A stretch of DNA of 64,000 nucleotides from Areca catechu (lineage: Eukaryota > Streptophyta > Magnoliopsida > Arecales > Arecaceae), in assembly GCA_021397845.1 (NCBI GenBank), contig CM038038.1:70044748-70108747 (forward strand), given 5' to 3'. The position numbers were made by a program, and so were the translations under genes. How positions within the stretch are numbered: position 1 is the stretch's first letter; every line of letters begins with the position of its first letter. The notes under the pieces are model-generated. The model did no database searches. It worked only from the letters and a program-made list of their open reading frames with translations, and was not told the origin of the DNA. Shown here piece after piece: positions 35,171 to 45,896 of the stretch.

Positions 35171-36963
35171 TGATGCAGAACGAAAGCTCTGATACCAAAA
35201 ATGATGCAGAACAAAGAACAAAGAAGCATATGTGGAAGTAAAAATTAAGATTATTATTATTATTATTTTTTTTTATATTTCAGAAATTGGCTTTGACTCA
35301 AAGTAAAGTTAAACTAAGTTGATGGAAACTAGGTAAGGATTGAAAGCACAATTTAGAAGAAGCTAAATTATTAGAGTAGTTCAGAAGTAACGGATCGCTG
35401 GGGGTTGAGAAACTCCCAGACCTAGGGTTTCGCTCTGAACTTTCAACATGACAGAAAAAGAGAGGAGAGATGGGTTACCAACCAGACAGTGATCTTCACA
35501 GAATTTGGGTGGAAGAACTCTCTCGAGCAGATTGTTGGATCCTCGGATTCAGCTATCTTCGTAATGGATCCTCCAATACTGGTCTTGTGGTTTGGTCGGC
35601 TTCTCCTGGACTTAAGATCTAGGAAGAAGAAAAACAAGTGATGGATTCAGAGACTCAGGGAAGGATTTACCAGTTCGAAGAACTTGAAGGCTGATGTCGC
35701 TGAGATCCGGATTCTCTTGAAGGCTGATTCGACTCCCTCTGGAAAGAGCTTTGGATTTGAAGTATCCGGACGGTAGCTGGAGGCTGGTGGTCGGCCTGGA
35801 CTTGGAGAGAGAGGCCGTGAGAAGTGGGATAGGCTAGGGATTGGTGGAAAGAAAAGAATGATGGGCGGCTAGGGTTTGGGAGTGGAGTGGCTAACCTAGG
35901 GTTTGGGTTTTGGAGATCTCACACCTCCTCAAAGTTCCTGGGGAACCCGGATTTACTCCCTCACGGAGCTCAATACCTGGATGCAAGTGCGGAAGAGAGA
36001 AAACACAAACTTTGCTCATAAAAAAAATTTGGTTTCATTCATCTGATTCTTTTCAAAGTTACATGGGGGTTTAATTTATAGGCCATTACAAGAGAGTAGG
36101 GTTTTACATCTTCCCATGTGGGACTAAAGGAGGGGATCTTCAAATTAGGATATCAATCCCTACTCATATGGCCGGCCAATTAATTCCAAAGTTGATTGAA
36201 GCTTCAAAAAGGAAAGTGGGTGGCGCCTCCTTGTCTTGACCTCCAAGAAAATATTTTTTTCCTTCTATGCTTGGCCTTATCTAGAAGTGTTTGGGCGCCT
36301 CTTAACCTTACCCTCCAAGAGAAAATTTGTTGCCTTTTATATCTGGCTTTAGTTGGAATGATTAGGGCGCCTCCTAACCTTGCTTTTCAAGAGAAATCTC
36401 CTTCCTTTCATGGCTCAACCCTTTTTGGATACCTCCTTTTCTTTCTCCCTAAGTTATGGCTCCTTCTAACTTTGTTTTGAGTATTTCTGGCAGGTAATGG
36501 GCGCCTCCTTGAATTTCTCTCCAAGAGAATTTCTTCCCTTTTATAGTTTGGTTCTTTTGGGAAGTCTTGGGCCGCCCCCTTGATTTGTGGGCTCCTGGTG
36601 GATTTCTCCTCAATTGGCGCATGGGAGAAGGGAGCTGCTATCTGTGGTGTGGGGACCAAAGGCTGCTGGATGTAGATGTGGCACCCCCTGGACTCAGGCG
36701 TATGGCTGGGAGTGTGGCTGGGAGTGTGGCGCCCACTTGCTTGGCCTTGGGAGAAAATGTAACACCCTAGGTTGAAGTCCTAGTCCACTACTGAGTCAAC
36801 ATGACTCAACAAAATAAAATGCAGGTAATATAGACTCAAGCTAAAATTGAGTTGATCCAGTCAACCCTTATTACAAGCCAAAAAATCCTAATTCTTCAGG
36901 CATGGTTAATCAGAGATCCAGATGGAGCTCTGAAGTCTTCTTCTGAGTCTGGTGCCCTCACCA
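35171..36963 (-). repeat. Element C, 5' LTR
   Basis: It begins tgatgcagaacgaaag and ends gtgccctcacca. It matches 27748-29537 with scattered single-base differences, including one-base changes at 29532 versus 36958 and a short TAT-repeat difference near 35255. The right target duplication gcttc is at 36964-36968. Confidence 0.93.
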
Positions 36964-38570
36964 GCTTCTCCGTTGGGCGGTTATCGATTGTAGGAACTAG
37001 CGGTAACGTCGTGAGCGGCTACCCCTCCGGGGGGACCTCGTTCCTGACGAACTTCCTGAGGTAGCCCCTCTTAATCAGCTCCTCGATCTCCCGCTTCAGG
37101 TTGCAACACTCCTCCGTGTCGTGACCGTGCTCGCGGTGGAACTGGCAGTACTTCGATTTGTCCCGGATGGCCCTCGGGTTCTGAGGAGGAGGTCGGCGAA
37201 GGTAGCGCTCGCCCTCGATTTCCATGAGGATCTTCGTCCGAGGTGCAAGGAGAGGGGTGAACCTCCGCTCCGGAGTGGCCTCGCCCCTCGGCCTTGGATT
37301 CGGGCGAGGGTCGGCAGATGGCCCGGGCTTCCGAGCTCCCGGGGTATCTCTCGGGGGTGGCCTTTTAGAGTCTTCCCGTCCAACTCTCGCGGGTGCGGTC
37401 GGCCTCCTCCGCCCGGATGTACTTGTGGGTGCGGAGGAGGAGCTCGGAGTACGTCCTGGGCGGCTTCTTGTCCAGGGAGTAGGTCAGGCGGGACGTCTTA
37501 AGCCCGCGCTTCAAAGCTAGCATGGCAACGGGCTCGTCCAGACTGTAGATTTCCAGGGCTGCGGTCTTGAACCGGGTGATGTAGTCCCGTAGCAGCTCCT
37601 GGTCCTGCTGGCGGATGGAGAAGAGGCTGTCCACCTCTCTCGGCACCTTTCGACAAGTGTTGAAGTGTGCCACAAACTTTCCTTCCAGCTGGTGGAAGGA
37701 GCAAATGGATCCGGGCTCGAGGCGGGTGAACCAGACTCGAGCGGCCTTCCGGAGGGTGGCCGGGAAGGCGATGCACAAAAGAGCATCGGTGGCCCCCTGG
37801 ACTCTCATGAGAGCTTTGTAGCTCTCCAGATGGTCCAGAGGGTCGGTGGTCCTGTCGTAGGGATCCACCTGCGGCATGCGGAACCATTTTGGGATCGGCT
37901 CCACCTGGATTTCCTCAGAGAAGGGGGGATGGGAGTCGTAGCCTACCGGGTCCGCCAACGAGTTCTGCAGGTCGGTAAATCGGTGGGCGAACTCCGCTAG
38001 CTTGCGCTCGTGCTCCTCCAGGTGCCTCTTAGCCTGGCGCCTGATGGCCTCGTCGGTGGAGTCTTCCATCGAGGCCGCTGGGGAAGGTGGTGCCGATCAG
38101 TCTCGGCGCGAAGTCAGGCCTCGATGCCGCTTGCTGCGATGCGCCATCTCGGCTTCATCGGCCGGGGATCGACTCTCGTGATCCACCGAACCGGAGTAAT
38201 TTCTTTTTGCGGGAGCCTGGTGGCTCCCGTGGGGGTTGGAGACTGCCCTCGGGTGGGATGGCCTGCCCTGGATGGAGCGCAGGCTCCCACGCTGTCCCGC
38301 AGCTTGGGCCGCGGGGGCCCCTGGGTGCGGCTGCGTGGCCAGGGATCGCTGCTGATGCTGGAGCTGCCGGACCACCGAGGTCAAGGTCTGTAGCTGTTGG
38401 ATGACGGCCGCAAGGGGCCCGTCTGTTGAGGTCGGCTGTGGTGGAAGAGGAGGGGGAGCTGGAAGCTCCCTCTCCGGGCTGTGGGCCCCTTGAGGGGAGG
38501 GAACCTCCCCCACATGGTTGGTGGATGCCTCGCACCCACGAGTGACCACCATTATCAGAGAGCGCGACAC
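36964..38570 (-). pseudogene. Element D: gag
   Basis: It starts near 38570 (MSRSLIMVV), only about 60 bp inside the 5' LTR. First comes a Pro/Gln-rich N-terminus, then an in-frame TGA at 38097-38099. The capsid-like core follows: PKWFRMPQVDPYDRTTDPLDHLE, FPATLRKAARVWFTRL, FHQLEGKFVAHF. After a frameshift near 37370 the knuckle-like KYCQFHREHGHDTEECCNLK appears (about 37100-37160), and a TAG at 37019-37021 precedes the junction with C. Gag would form the particle. Four lesions make it non-functional. Confidence 0.85.
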
Positions 38571-38631
38571 CTGCAGAAAGCTGGCTCCCGCTAGGGGGTG
38601 TTGTCCTGCCCCCCTACCTGGCGCGCCAATC
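38571..38631 (-). promoter_or_regulatory. Element D primer-binding region and short leader
   Basis: Beside the 5' LTR (38632), the minus strand reads ATTGGCGCGCCAGGTAGGGG, a form seen at this place in Tat-type elements. I have not matched it to a particular tRNA. The leader to gag is unusually short. Confidence 0.6.
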
Positions 38632-40404
38632 TGTTGCCGTTCCTGTCGCCGCGCCCGTGCCTCGGATCCGTCGATCTTACCGGACCGCCTGGCTCCTGGC
38701 GGCTCCTGGCCGGAGCGAACCTACAAGAGAGCGTCAGAAGACCCTGGCCGGGGATCCCGGCGAGGGAGCTCCGACGGTCAAGTTAGTAGACAGCGAGAAG
38801 GAACAGATTCTCCAAGACGGGCCCCCGAAGGGGTTCCAGACTCAGAGAATTTACTAGTAAGAAAGGTGCTATGGGGACCAGAAATTCGGCCGGGCCTCCT
38901 TGCCGAGCTCACGCCAAGCGATCCCCTCTCGGGACCTTGGATCTCACCCTCGGGACGAGGCTTTTGGCCACCGTTTCTTACTTGTCCCCAGCCCGATCAG
39001 CTTACCTTGTCATCCCCAGCTTCCTTCTTTTTATCTCCTCTCGCTGTTCACCTGTCTTCTCCTCCTGGGAGGCTCCCCTTCCCCATCCTTTCCTCTTTTT
39101 CCTTTCGGTGTTGAGGGCCAGGCGGCTTTCCGACCTCGTCTGCCGAGTCCAGCGGGGAAAGGGCAAAGATAGAAGGGGGGTGGCACCGGTAAGGCGGCCG
39201 GTCAGACCTCGGGCCCAGTGAGAGCGCTCTCCTTCCCAAGTGTAGGCACCATCCGTCTATGGGCCCTGTTTTGTCAGAACCGCGCCTCTTGACTGTGGGA
39301 CCTGTCGGGCCGATGCAAATGGTGTTTCGCGTGCTGCCGCCATCCGTACGGGGCGCCGCCTGTGATGCGCACGGCTCGAGGGACGACCTCGGAACCTGCG
39401 CCTCTTTCTTTGGGACCTTTTCTGTACGTGCGGCCTGACCTCGGCCGAGGTGGACCCCTCTCAGGTGGACACCTAGCGAGGTGGCAGGAGGTCGCCTGGC
39501 TTCGGCCGAGGTGGACCTGTCTCCGGGGGTCACCTGGCGAAGGAGCGAAGGATCGGCCGACCTCGGCCTAGGTGGACCCCTCCCGGGTGGACACCTGGCA
39601 AGGTGGCAGGAGGTCGCCTGGCTTCGACCGAGGTGGACCCGTCTCCGGGGGCCACCTGGCGAAGGAGCGAAGGATCGGCCGACCTCGGCCTAGGTGGACC
39701 CCTCCCGGGTGGACACCTGGCGAGGTGGCAGGAGGTCGCCTGGCTTCGGCCGAGGTGGACCCGTCTCCGAGGGCCACCTGGCGAAGGAGCGAAGGATCGG
39801 CCGATCTCAGCCTAGGTGGACCCCTCCCGGGTGGACACCTGGCGAGGTGGCAGGAGGTCGCCTGGCTTCGGCTGAGGTGGACCCGTCTCCGGGGGCCACC
39901 TGGCGAAGGAGCGAAGGATCGGCCGACCTCGCCTTAGGTGGACCCCTCCCGGGTGGACACCTGGCGAGGCGGTAGGAGGTCGCTTGGCTTCGGTCGAGGT
40001 GGACCCGTCTCCGAGGGCCACCTGGCTAAGGAGCGAAGGATCGGCCGACCTCGCCCTAGGTGGACCCCTCCCGGGTGGACACCTGGCGAGGTGGCAGGAG
40101 GTCTCCTGGCTTCGGCCGAGGTGGACCCGTCTCCGGGGGTCACCTGGCGAAGGAGCGAAGGATCGGCCGACCTCGGCCTTGGCGGGCCCCTCCTGGGTGG
40201 ATGCCTGGCGAGGTGGCAGGAGGAGCCCCGAACCGAGCTCGGCTTCGGTGAGAGCAGTTTCATCTTGGGAAGTCATCTGGCGAAGTAGCCTTGCCGAGCT
40301 CAACCTCGGCAATGTGGTGCTGACTCGGCCGGAGAATCCTCCACGTGGCTCGATCATATCTGACGGTATCTGAGCCCGGCCACGTCATCGTTACGGCCGT
40401 AACA
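38632..40404 (-). repeat. Element D, 5' LTR
   Basis: 1773 bp, the same length as 18168-19940. It carries the 122-bp array with units beginning at about 39448, 39570, 39692, 39814, 39936 and 40058 and a partial one at 40180. The long frames across the array (for example 39572-39937 and 39812-40357) are repeat artefacts. The right target duplication catgg is 40405-40409. Confidence 0.95.
39448..40220. repeat. 122-bp tandem array in the D 5' LTR
   Basis: Six full units and a partial seventh, as in the other LTR. Single-base differences between corresponding units (for example ctctcaggtgg against ctctcgggtgg in the first) could be used to follow repeat homogenisation since insertion. Confidence 0.9.
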
Positions 40405-40409
40405 CATGG

Positions 40410-41175
40410 TCTTCCTTTTCCTTTACAAACTCTTCCACAAGTTCTCTCCCAAATAGGTTCAAATTTCTTCTCCCAATTAGGATTACTCCTCTCCTCCTCT
40501 TTAACTTGGTCTTTTCCTTCCCTTTGACTTGGTCCAAGGGGTAATCATAAGGGGGCGCCATATGGGAGGGTGACCATAAGGTGGGGTGCCATATGAAGAA
40601 CTTTGGGCTTTTGGGCTTTGGGCGGCCCACTTCAGTGCTGGGTTGGGTCTTTTAAGGTTTCTTTTGGTTGTCCATCTCCTCATGGTGGGCTCATGGTGGA
40701 TTGATGTACTTGTGATCCAAGTCTTCAATGATAGCTCCAAGAATTCTTCTATGCTTCCTAAGTGGCACAATTATGTGGATGACTGGATTCCATGCAGTGG
40801 TTGTAGTATTATGCTGACTGGCTTCATAAGTGACTTGAGTCTTCTTACAAAATTGGACTGGACTCAATATAATATTTACAAAATTGGACTAAATTTATAA
40901 AACTCAAAACTTACATGACTCATAAAACTCACAAAGTATCCAAAACTTGACTCAATACTCTAATTACAGGACTCAATTGTAGAAAGGCCCTAAATAGGAC
41001 TCAGGGGCCAAAATACAAGCTCATGTGTAACAAGGCCTGAAAAACAAACTCAAGGCCCAAATACAAAACTCAAATGGCTAACATAGGCAAATTAAAAGAT
41101 AAAATTTGCATCATGGCTAGGGACTCAAAACTCAGGGACCCATAATAAACCAGGGTTGACCTGATATCCCCATCA
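40410..41175 (-). repeat. Element B, 5' LTR piece 2 of 2
   Basis: It resumes at tcttccttttcc exactly where 17456-18167 left off (compare 13326 onward) and ends atatccccatca. B's right target duplication gcttg follows at 41176-41180. Confidence 0.92.
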
Positions 41176-41180
41176 GCTTG

Positions 41181-41393
41181 AATGGTTTGAATTGGGCTTT
41201 GAAGAGGTGGCTTTCCATCATGCTTTGAGCTTGAGTTGACTCATGAAAAATTATCTTCTTCCATGTGTTGACTCATGAGTATGCTTCAAGAAAATTTGGG
41301 GCTTGTTTTATGGCTCAAGATTTTATTAACTATAGTTGCAAAAACAAAGTTAGTTAATCAAAGTATATATTCTTATTATTGATGTCCTCATCA
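41181..41393 (-). repeat. Element A, 5' LTR piece 3 of 3
   Basis: It continues A's LTR from aatggtttgaattggg to gtcctcatca, matching 2677-2889. The next bases, gtggggtggtggg, belong to the leader of element E. Confidence 0.9.
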
Positions 41394-42339
41394 GTGGGGT
41401 GGTGGGAGGCTCCTCGTGCTTGTCACAGGGTCTTAATTATAAACCACCAGTCCACTTAGGTCATTTGACTTTGGACCCCCAGCCATAGATACTGGTTTTT
41501 AGTAATAGCCACAGGATTAAATACACTAGTTGGCCTACACGATCGGACCCGACCTGTTGGGTGTCACCTAGCCTACTAGGGCAAATTATGTCTAGTTAAT
41601 TTTAATAAGGCTTGGGTCAGTATGATGATGGTGATTTTGGGCCCAGGACAGGTGATGAAATCCTATCTTGATCTGAGATAGTGAATTGCCCTTAAGATTA
41701 GGTTAATCAAATGATTCACATTCAGTGAGCCCTAATGCAACTAATAACAATCAAAAAAATAAAAATATTTTATGTGTATTTTATGAGGTGGCAAATTAGG
41801 TTTAGGTTGATTAGGTTAGCAAACAAATTGGGCTTGGGATTGGGGTGTGTGGAAGTTGGTTAGGTTTGGTTGAGTCAAGTATGCAGAGTTCACAAAATTC
41901 TAAAAATTAGGATTTGAATTACTATAGGATTTGGCATGGATTTCGATGCAGAAAAAAATCAGAAAACTTCTATGATAAAGGGTGGATGGTGTTTATGATC
42001 TCTACCAAATTTGATACAAAACAAAAATCAAATGATGATGCAAATCCTAGGGTTTTCAGACTGATGCTGAATTATTAGGATTTTAGTTAGGGTTTCTAAT
42101 ATGCCAAATTTTAGGACTTTTAATTTTTTATAAAATTAATTAAGATTTATGATAAAAAATAGAACAAGATAGAGGACACTTCATGCAAATTTCATAGGAA
42201 AATAAAATTCCTAGGTGGTCAAAATTAGATGAAAACTAGACACCTAATGCAGTGGACCAGATGTAGAAAATTCATGAATTAGGGTTTTGGTGATTCTAAT
42301 ATTGATGCAAGCTATCCTAAACTCGCTCTAATACCAAAC
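41394..42339 (-). other. Element E: leader sequence
   Basis: Non-coding. Starts gtggggtggtgggaggctcc and parallels F from 51336 to 52267 almost base for base, including gacctgttgggtgtcacctagcc and the AT-rich final part. Confidence 0.75.
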
Positions 42340-43883
42340 TGATGTAGAATGAACCTATGACTGATGCAAAATAGAAAACTAATTTTTTTATATTTTCTTA
42401 GAATTTAATTCAGTGGCTAAAGACCCAAAAATAAGTAAAGAATCAACAGGAAGAATAGTAATGCAAGAAACTATCATACATGCAAAATAATTCATGCAGA
42501 ATAATAAAGCCAGGATCCAAGAATTGAGAAACACCCAGCTTAGGATAGAAAACCTTCAACAAAACAAAAATTAGGATTAGGGAAGGATAGGACCAGGCAG
42601 TGATTGCAAATCTTGCTGATGAAGGGGTCTCACAGCACTCAAGATGGCACCTGAAAAATAATCCTATAGTTTCCCGAATTTGAAGGCAATTTGAATCCAG
42701 TCTGAAGGCAAAGAAAACCTCCTTTGGGGAGGGGAAACACCTTGGGGATCCTGCAAGCATCAATGTTAGGCACGAAATAGGTAAGCAATGAAAGAAACAA
42801 AATATGGGAGAAAGAAAAACAAAGAAAGCAGGGTTAGGGTTGGCGGCTGGGAAGAAGAAGCAGCTTTGGATCTAGGGCATCTTCAAGGCTCTTCTTCTTG
42901 GATGTGGCTGATGTTTGGAAGCTTGAATGGCTGCTTGGGAATGGAGAATACCAAGGAACAAGGATCGGCCAGGTAGAAAAACAAACACTGGAAAAACAAA
43001 GAACACCAGAACTCTGGAAATAATTCAACAGCAATTTGATTTCATGAAAAGATTAGTCATTACAAGAGGTGGAGGGGAGGGGTATTTATAGAGTTTCCAT
43101 GCCCTCTTTCTATTAGGACTTCAACCCTCTCCTAGTTAGGATAGGTTTATATAATTTAAGTGGGAGAAAGATTATAAAATAAACCTAGAACTAAGATTAT
43201 AAAGTTGAATGAAATAAAAACTAGCTTTCCTTCTTTCATTTGAACTCTTCCACATCTTTGGACTTGGTGAACTCATGGAGGACGCCTATCCTAGGCATGT
43301 TGGGCTTCAAGGGGCAGCAAGGGGCAGCCAAGAGTGGAGGGCACATGGGCTTTGGGCCTCCTAAAAGCTAGGGTGCCTGGGCTGGTATATTCCTAGTATC
43401 AGACTGGAATCTTGGTTCTTAAAGGCTTGGGCCTTTCTCCTGGGCTTGAATTTCTTGGACTAAGATGTTGGCATCTCCTTGGAATCAAGGGTTGCCCTGG
43501 GTTGAGGATATTTCATGGCATTTGGAAGGAATCTGGCATTTGGAATGGCATCTGGGAGGAATTAGGGCATCTGGAGGGCATCTAGGATTCTAGGGTGTCA
43601 AATAAGGCCTAACAAGCTGATGTGAGCTGATGTGAAGGCCTTAGACTCCTGTATGAGGCCTGGTAGAACTCCAAAATAGGATAACCTCCTCTTTTGTACA
43701 AAATTGAACTGATACAGGACTCAATGACTGACCAGGGTTGAGACAAATCAACTAGTCTCAAATTATTACATGACTCAATTTTACTTGCTTACAAAATTAT
43801 GACACATGGCTAAGGTTCTAAAATCCTAATCAATAAACCATATGAGATCCAGTGATCTGTGTCTGATCCTGGTGTCCCCACCA
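42340..43883 (-). repeat. Element E, 5' LTR
   Basis: It begins tgatgtagaatgaacc and ends ggtgtccccacca. It is related to F's LTRs at 44046-45615 and 52268-53857, but clearly diverged near its start. Short frames are not credible proteins. Confidence 0.82.
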
Positions 43884-44045
43884 TTAACCTGAAAGCAACC
43901 CAAGAGGACAATTCATGGCTGAAGGCTCCAATATCCCAGAAGTCTTTTCTGTACATGCCAAATCAATAATGACCCTCAGGAATGGAAAGGTCATCGAGCA
44001 ACCAAGCAGAACCAATGAGACCTACCCCACACCTTCAACCCATCC
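43884..44045 (+). pseudogene. Element G (Athila-like): end of gag, between two insertions
   Basis: Only 162 bp separate E from F. The + strand reads NPRGQFMAEGSN and then SIMTLRNGKVIEQPSR, the conserved gag/protease boundary of Athila elements (usually an 'ITLRSGK'-type block). The frame runs into F's left edge and resumes after F at 53863. The upstream gag of G must lie beyond E. Confidence 0.75.
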
Positions 44046-45615
44046 TGATGCGGGACGACTCTAGGATTACTAAATATGCAAGAAAAATAGTAAACTAATT
44101 TTTTAAATATTTTTTTATAATTTTAATTTGCAGACTAGATTTCTAAAATCAAGTAAAAACTAGCAAGAGGAATAGCAATGCAAAGAATCATCATAATCAT
44201 AGGCATGCTCATGCAAAATAATAAAAGTCAAGACCCGAGAATTGAGAAATTCTCGGCTTAGGATAGCTAACCTTCAATAAAAATAGAAATTAAGAGTGGA
44301 AATGTTTGTACCAGGCAGAGATTGAAGAACTTGCTGATGAAGGGGTCACACAGCTCTCAGATTGATGCCTGGAAGATGTGGCCCTTGGTTCCCAAGTTTA
44401 AAGGCGATCTGGACCCAGTCTGAAGGCAAAGAAAGCCTCCTCTAGGGAGGGGAAACACTTCGGGGACCCTGCATTACATCAAGGTTAGGGACGAACAAGT
44501 AAGCAAAGAAAAAAAATAAGAAGATGGAAACAAGAAGGAGGGGATTAGGGCAGATGTTGCAGGTGGATTGGAGAAGATGCGATCCAGTTATTTGGGGTGG
44601 CTCATGGAGCGCTTCTCAAGGACGTGGCTATGCTTAGGCATGGGGAACTCCAAGGAATAGGGGACAACCAAGGAAAGAACAAGAACTAAAAACCAAAGAC
44701 AAACAAAACCCAAAAATACCAGACTTGCAAAACAATTTAGCAGAGTTTATTTCATAAGAGTTGATTGAATACAAGAGGAGGAGGGGTGGGGTATTTATAA
44801 AGTTCTCATTCCCTCTCCTTATTAGGACTTCAGCCCTCTCCTAGTTAGGATAGGTTTACAAGCTTTGAGTGGGAGAAGGACTACAATATTAACCTAGAAC
44901 TAGGAGTACATAGTTTGCATGAAAATAAAACTAGTTTTCCATCTTTCATTTGGATTCTTCCTCCTTGTTTGGACTTGGTCAACCATTAAGGATGCCTCTC
45001 CTTGGTGTGTGGGCTTCATGGGCAGCAAGAGTGGGCGGCCAAGAGGCTAGGGCACATGGGCTTTGGGCCCCCTGGATGCCTGGGATGCCTGGGCTAGCAT
45101 ATACTTGGAATCTTGGTTCTGGGCTAGAATATACCTGGAATATTGGTTCTTATGAGCTTGGGCCTAGTGCTTGGGCTGATTTCTTTTGGGTTGGGGCACA
45201 GATGGACCTCTGGAATCATGGGTATCCTGGTCTAGGAATATGCTCTGGCATTTGGAGAGGAATCTGGGCATCTAAAGAGCATCTAGAGGGCATCTGGAAC
45301 GTATCTTGGATCCTAGGGTGTCCAACAAGGTCTAATAAGCTATTGTAGTGGCCTCTGACTCCTGGATGTGGTCTGGTGGAACTCCAAAATAGGGTATCCT
45401 CTTCTTTTGTTCATAAACTGGACTAATACTTGACTCATACTGAAATACATGACTCAATACTGGACTAGGGTTGAGACAAATCAACTAGTCTCAACTTATT
45501 ACAAAACTCAATTCTACTTCCTTACAAAATTATGACACATGACTAAGGTTCTAAAATCTTAATCAGTAAACCATATGGGATCTAGTGATCTGTGTCTAAT
45601 CTTGGTGTCCCACCA
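44046..45615 (-). repeat. Element F, 3' LTR
   Basis: It begins tgatgcgggacgactc and ends tggtgtcccacca. A 132-codon Trp/Gly-rich frame at 44950-45348 recurs at the same place in the other LTR. It contains short internal repeats (YTWNLGSGLEYTWN) and looks non-coding. Confidence 0.9.
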
Positions 45616-45896
45616 ATTCTCCCGGGGCGGGATTTACTCGATCCCGTCAAGTAAGGGTCAATTTGGCTCTCATACTACTCAAGGAGGGTCTGGGTTGAGG
45701 CACGGCAGATCCTCACTAGTGCTCCATAAGTCCTCAAATTATGGCTGACCTTGCCACCGAACCAAATACCTTTAATAGCATTTATTCTAGGTACTGATGG
45801 TTTGATCATTCTGGATTTGCTCACTCCTTTTCTCACTATTTGGCCAAATTGTATGCGGACACTCTAGGATGGGTTCACTCTCAAATGGAGGGATAG
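45616..45896 (-). pseudogene. Element F: integrase tail, part 1
   Basis: The minus strand resembles the chromodomain-like tail of C (29540-29800), beginning with the polypurine complement attctcccggggcggg. It is cut at 45896 by element I; the rest is at 48707-48990. Confidence 0.65.

Larger units (their letters stand above)
27748..36963 (-). mobile_element. Element C: Ty3/gypsy retrotransposon with gag-pol (chromovirus-like), nested in D
   Basis: LTRs 27748-29537 (1790 bp) and 35171-36963 (1793 bp) look very alike. The target duplication gcttc is exact (27743-27747 and 36964-36968) and falls inside D's coding frame, which resumes in phase. The primer site complement is at 35155-35166. Order on the minus strand: gag, protease, RT, RNase H, integrase, which is Ty3/gypsy order. 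The integrase end carries a chromodomain-like tail. Being innermost, it is the youngest layer of this stack. It is nevertheless broken. Confidence 0.95.
18168..40404 (-). mobile_element. Element D: Tat-type Ty3/gypsy retrotransposon with antisense gene
   Basis: The two 1773-bp LTRs (18168-19940 and 38632-40404) run from TGTTGCCG to CGTAACA. The target duplication catgg is exact (18163-18167 and 40405-40409). The minus strand carries gag (38570-36964) and protease-RT-RNase H-second RNase H-integrase (27747-23883), split by element C. The second, archaeal-type RNase H is the hallmark of the Tat lineage. The + strand carries a spliced gene between pol and the 3' LTR, as known for several Tat elements such as Grande and Retand. 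The element is strikingly GC-rich against its AT-rich host B. Confidence 0.95.
12627..41175 (-). mobile_element. Element B: non-autonomous Ty3/gypsy-type element nested in A
   Basis: LTRs lie at 12627-14081 (1455 bp) and at 17456-18167 plus 40410-41175 (1478 bp). The target duplication gcttg is exact (12622-12626 and 41176-41180), and A's LTR sequence resumes perfectly across it. Ends are TGATG and CCATCA. The interior 14082-17455 keeps only an integrase end and gag pieces. Its own right LTR was later split by D. The orientation is minus, judged from gag and integrase remnants and a degenerate primer site left of 17456. Confidence 0.92.
1550..41393 (-). mobile_element. Element A: non-autonomous Ty3/gypsy-type LTR retrotransposon, heavily nested
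   Basis: The left LTR (1550-2889) and the right LTR (6408-6794, 11899-12626 and 41181-41393) match along their length. The right pieces sum to 1328 bp against 1340 bp for the left. LTRs run from TGATG to CATCA. Next to the right LTR, gctctgatacca at 6389-6400 is the complement of the Met-tRNA primer site, so the element reads on the minus strand. The interior (2890-6407) holds gag-like and integrase-end remnants with no protease, RT or RNase H. The right flank is the body of element E. The left flank is X, so no target duplication can be seen. Confidence 0.85.
41394..43883 (-). mobile_element. Element E: Ty3/gypsy-type element, 5' end only
   Basis: It contains one LTR (42340-43883) and 946 bp of leader (41394-42339). 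The leader matches F (51336-52267) and B closely, and is cut off at 41394 where A begins. A primer site complement gctctaatacca (one change from the usual) lies at 42325-42336. The LTR is of the same family as those of F. The rest of E would lie left of A, outside the window. The right flank is Athila-type gag sequence of element G. Confidence 0.8.

Noticed and set aside
44950..45348. 132-codon frame, repeated at 53191-53589
   Set aside because: It lies in both LTRs of F, so conservation is automatic. Composition is Trp/Gly-rich with short internal repeats and no known domain.
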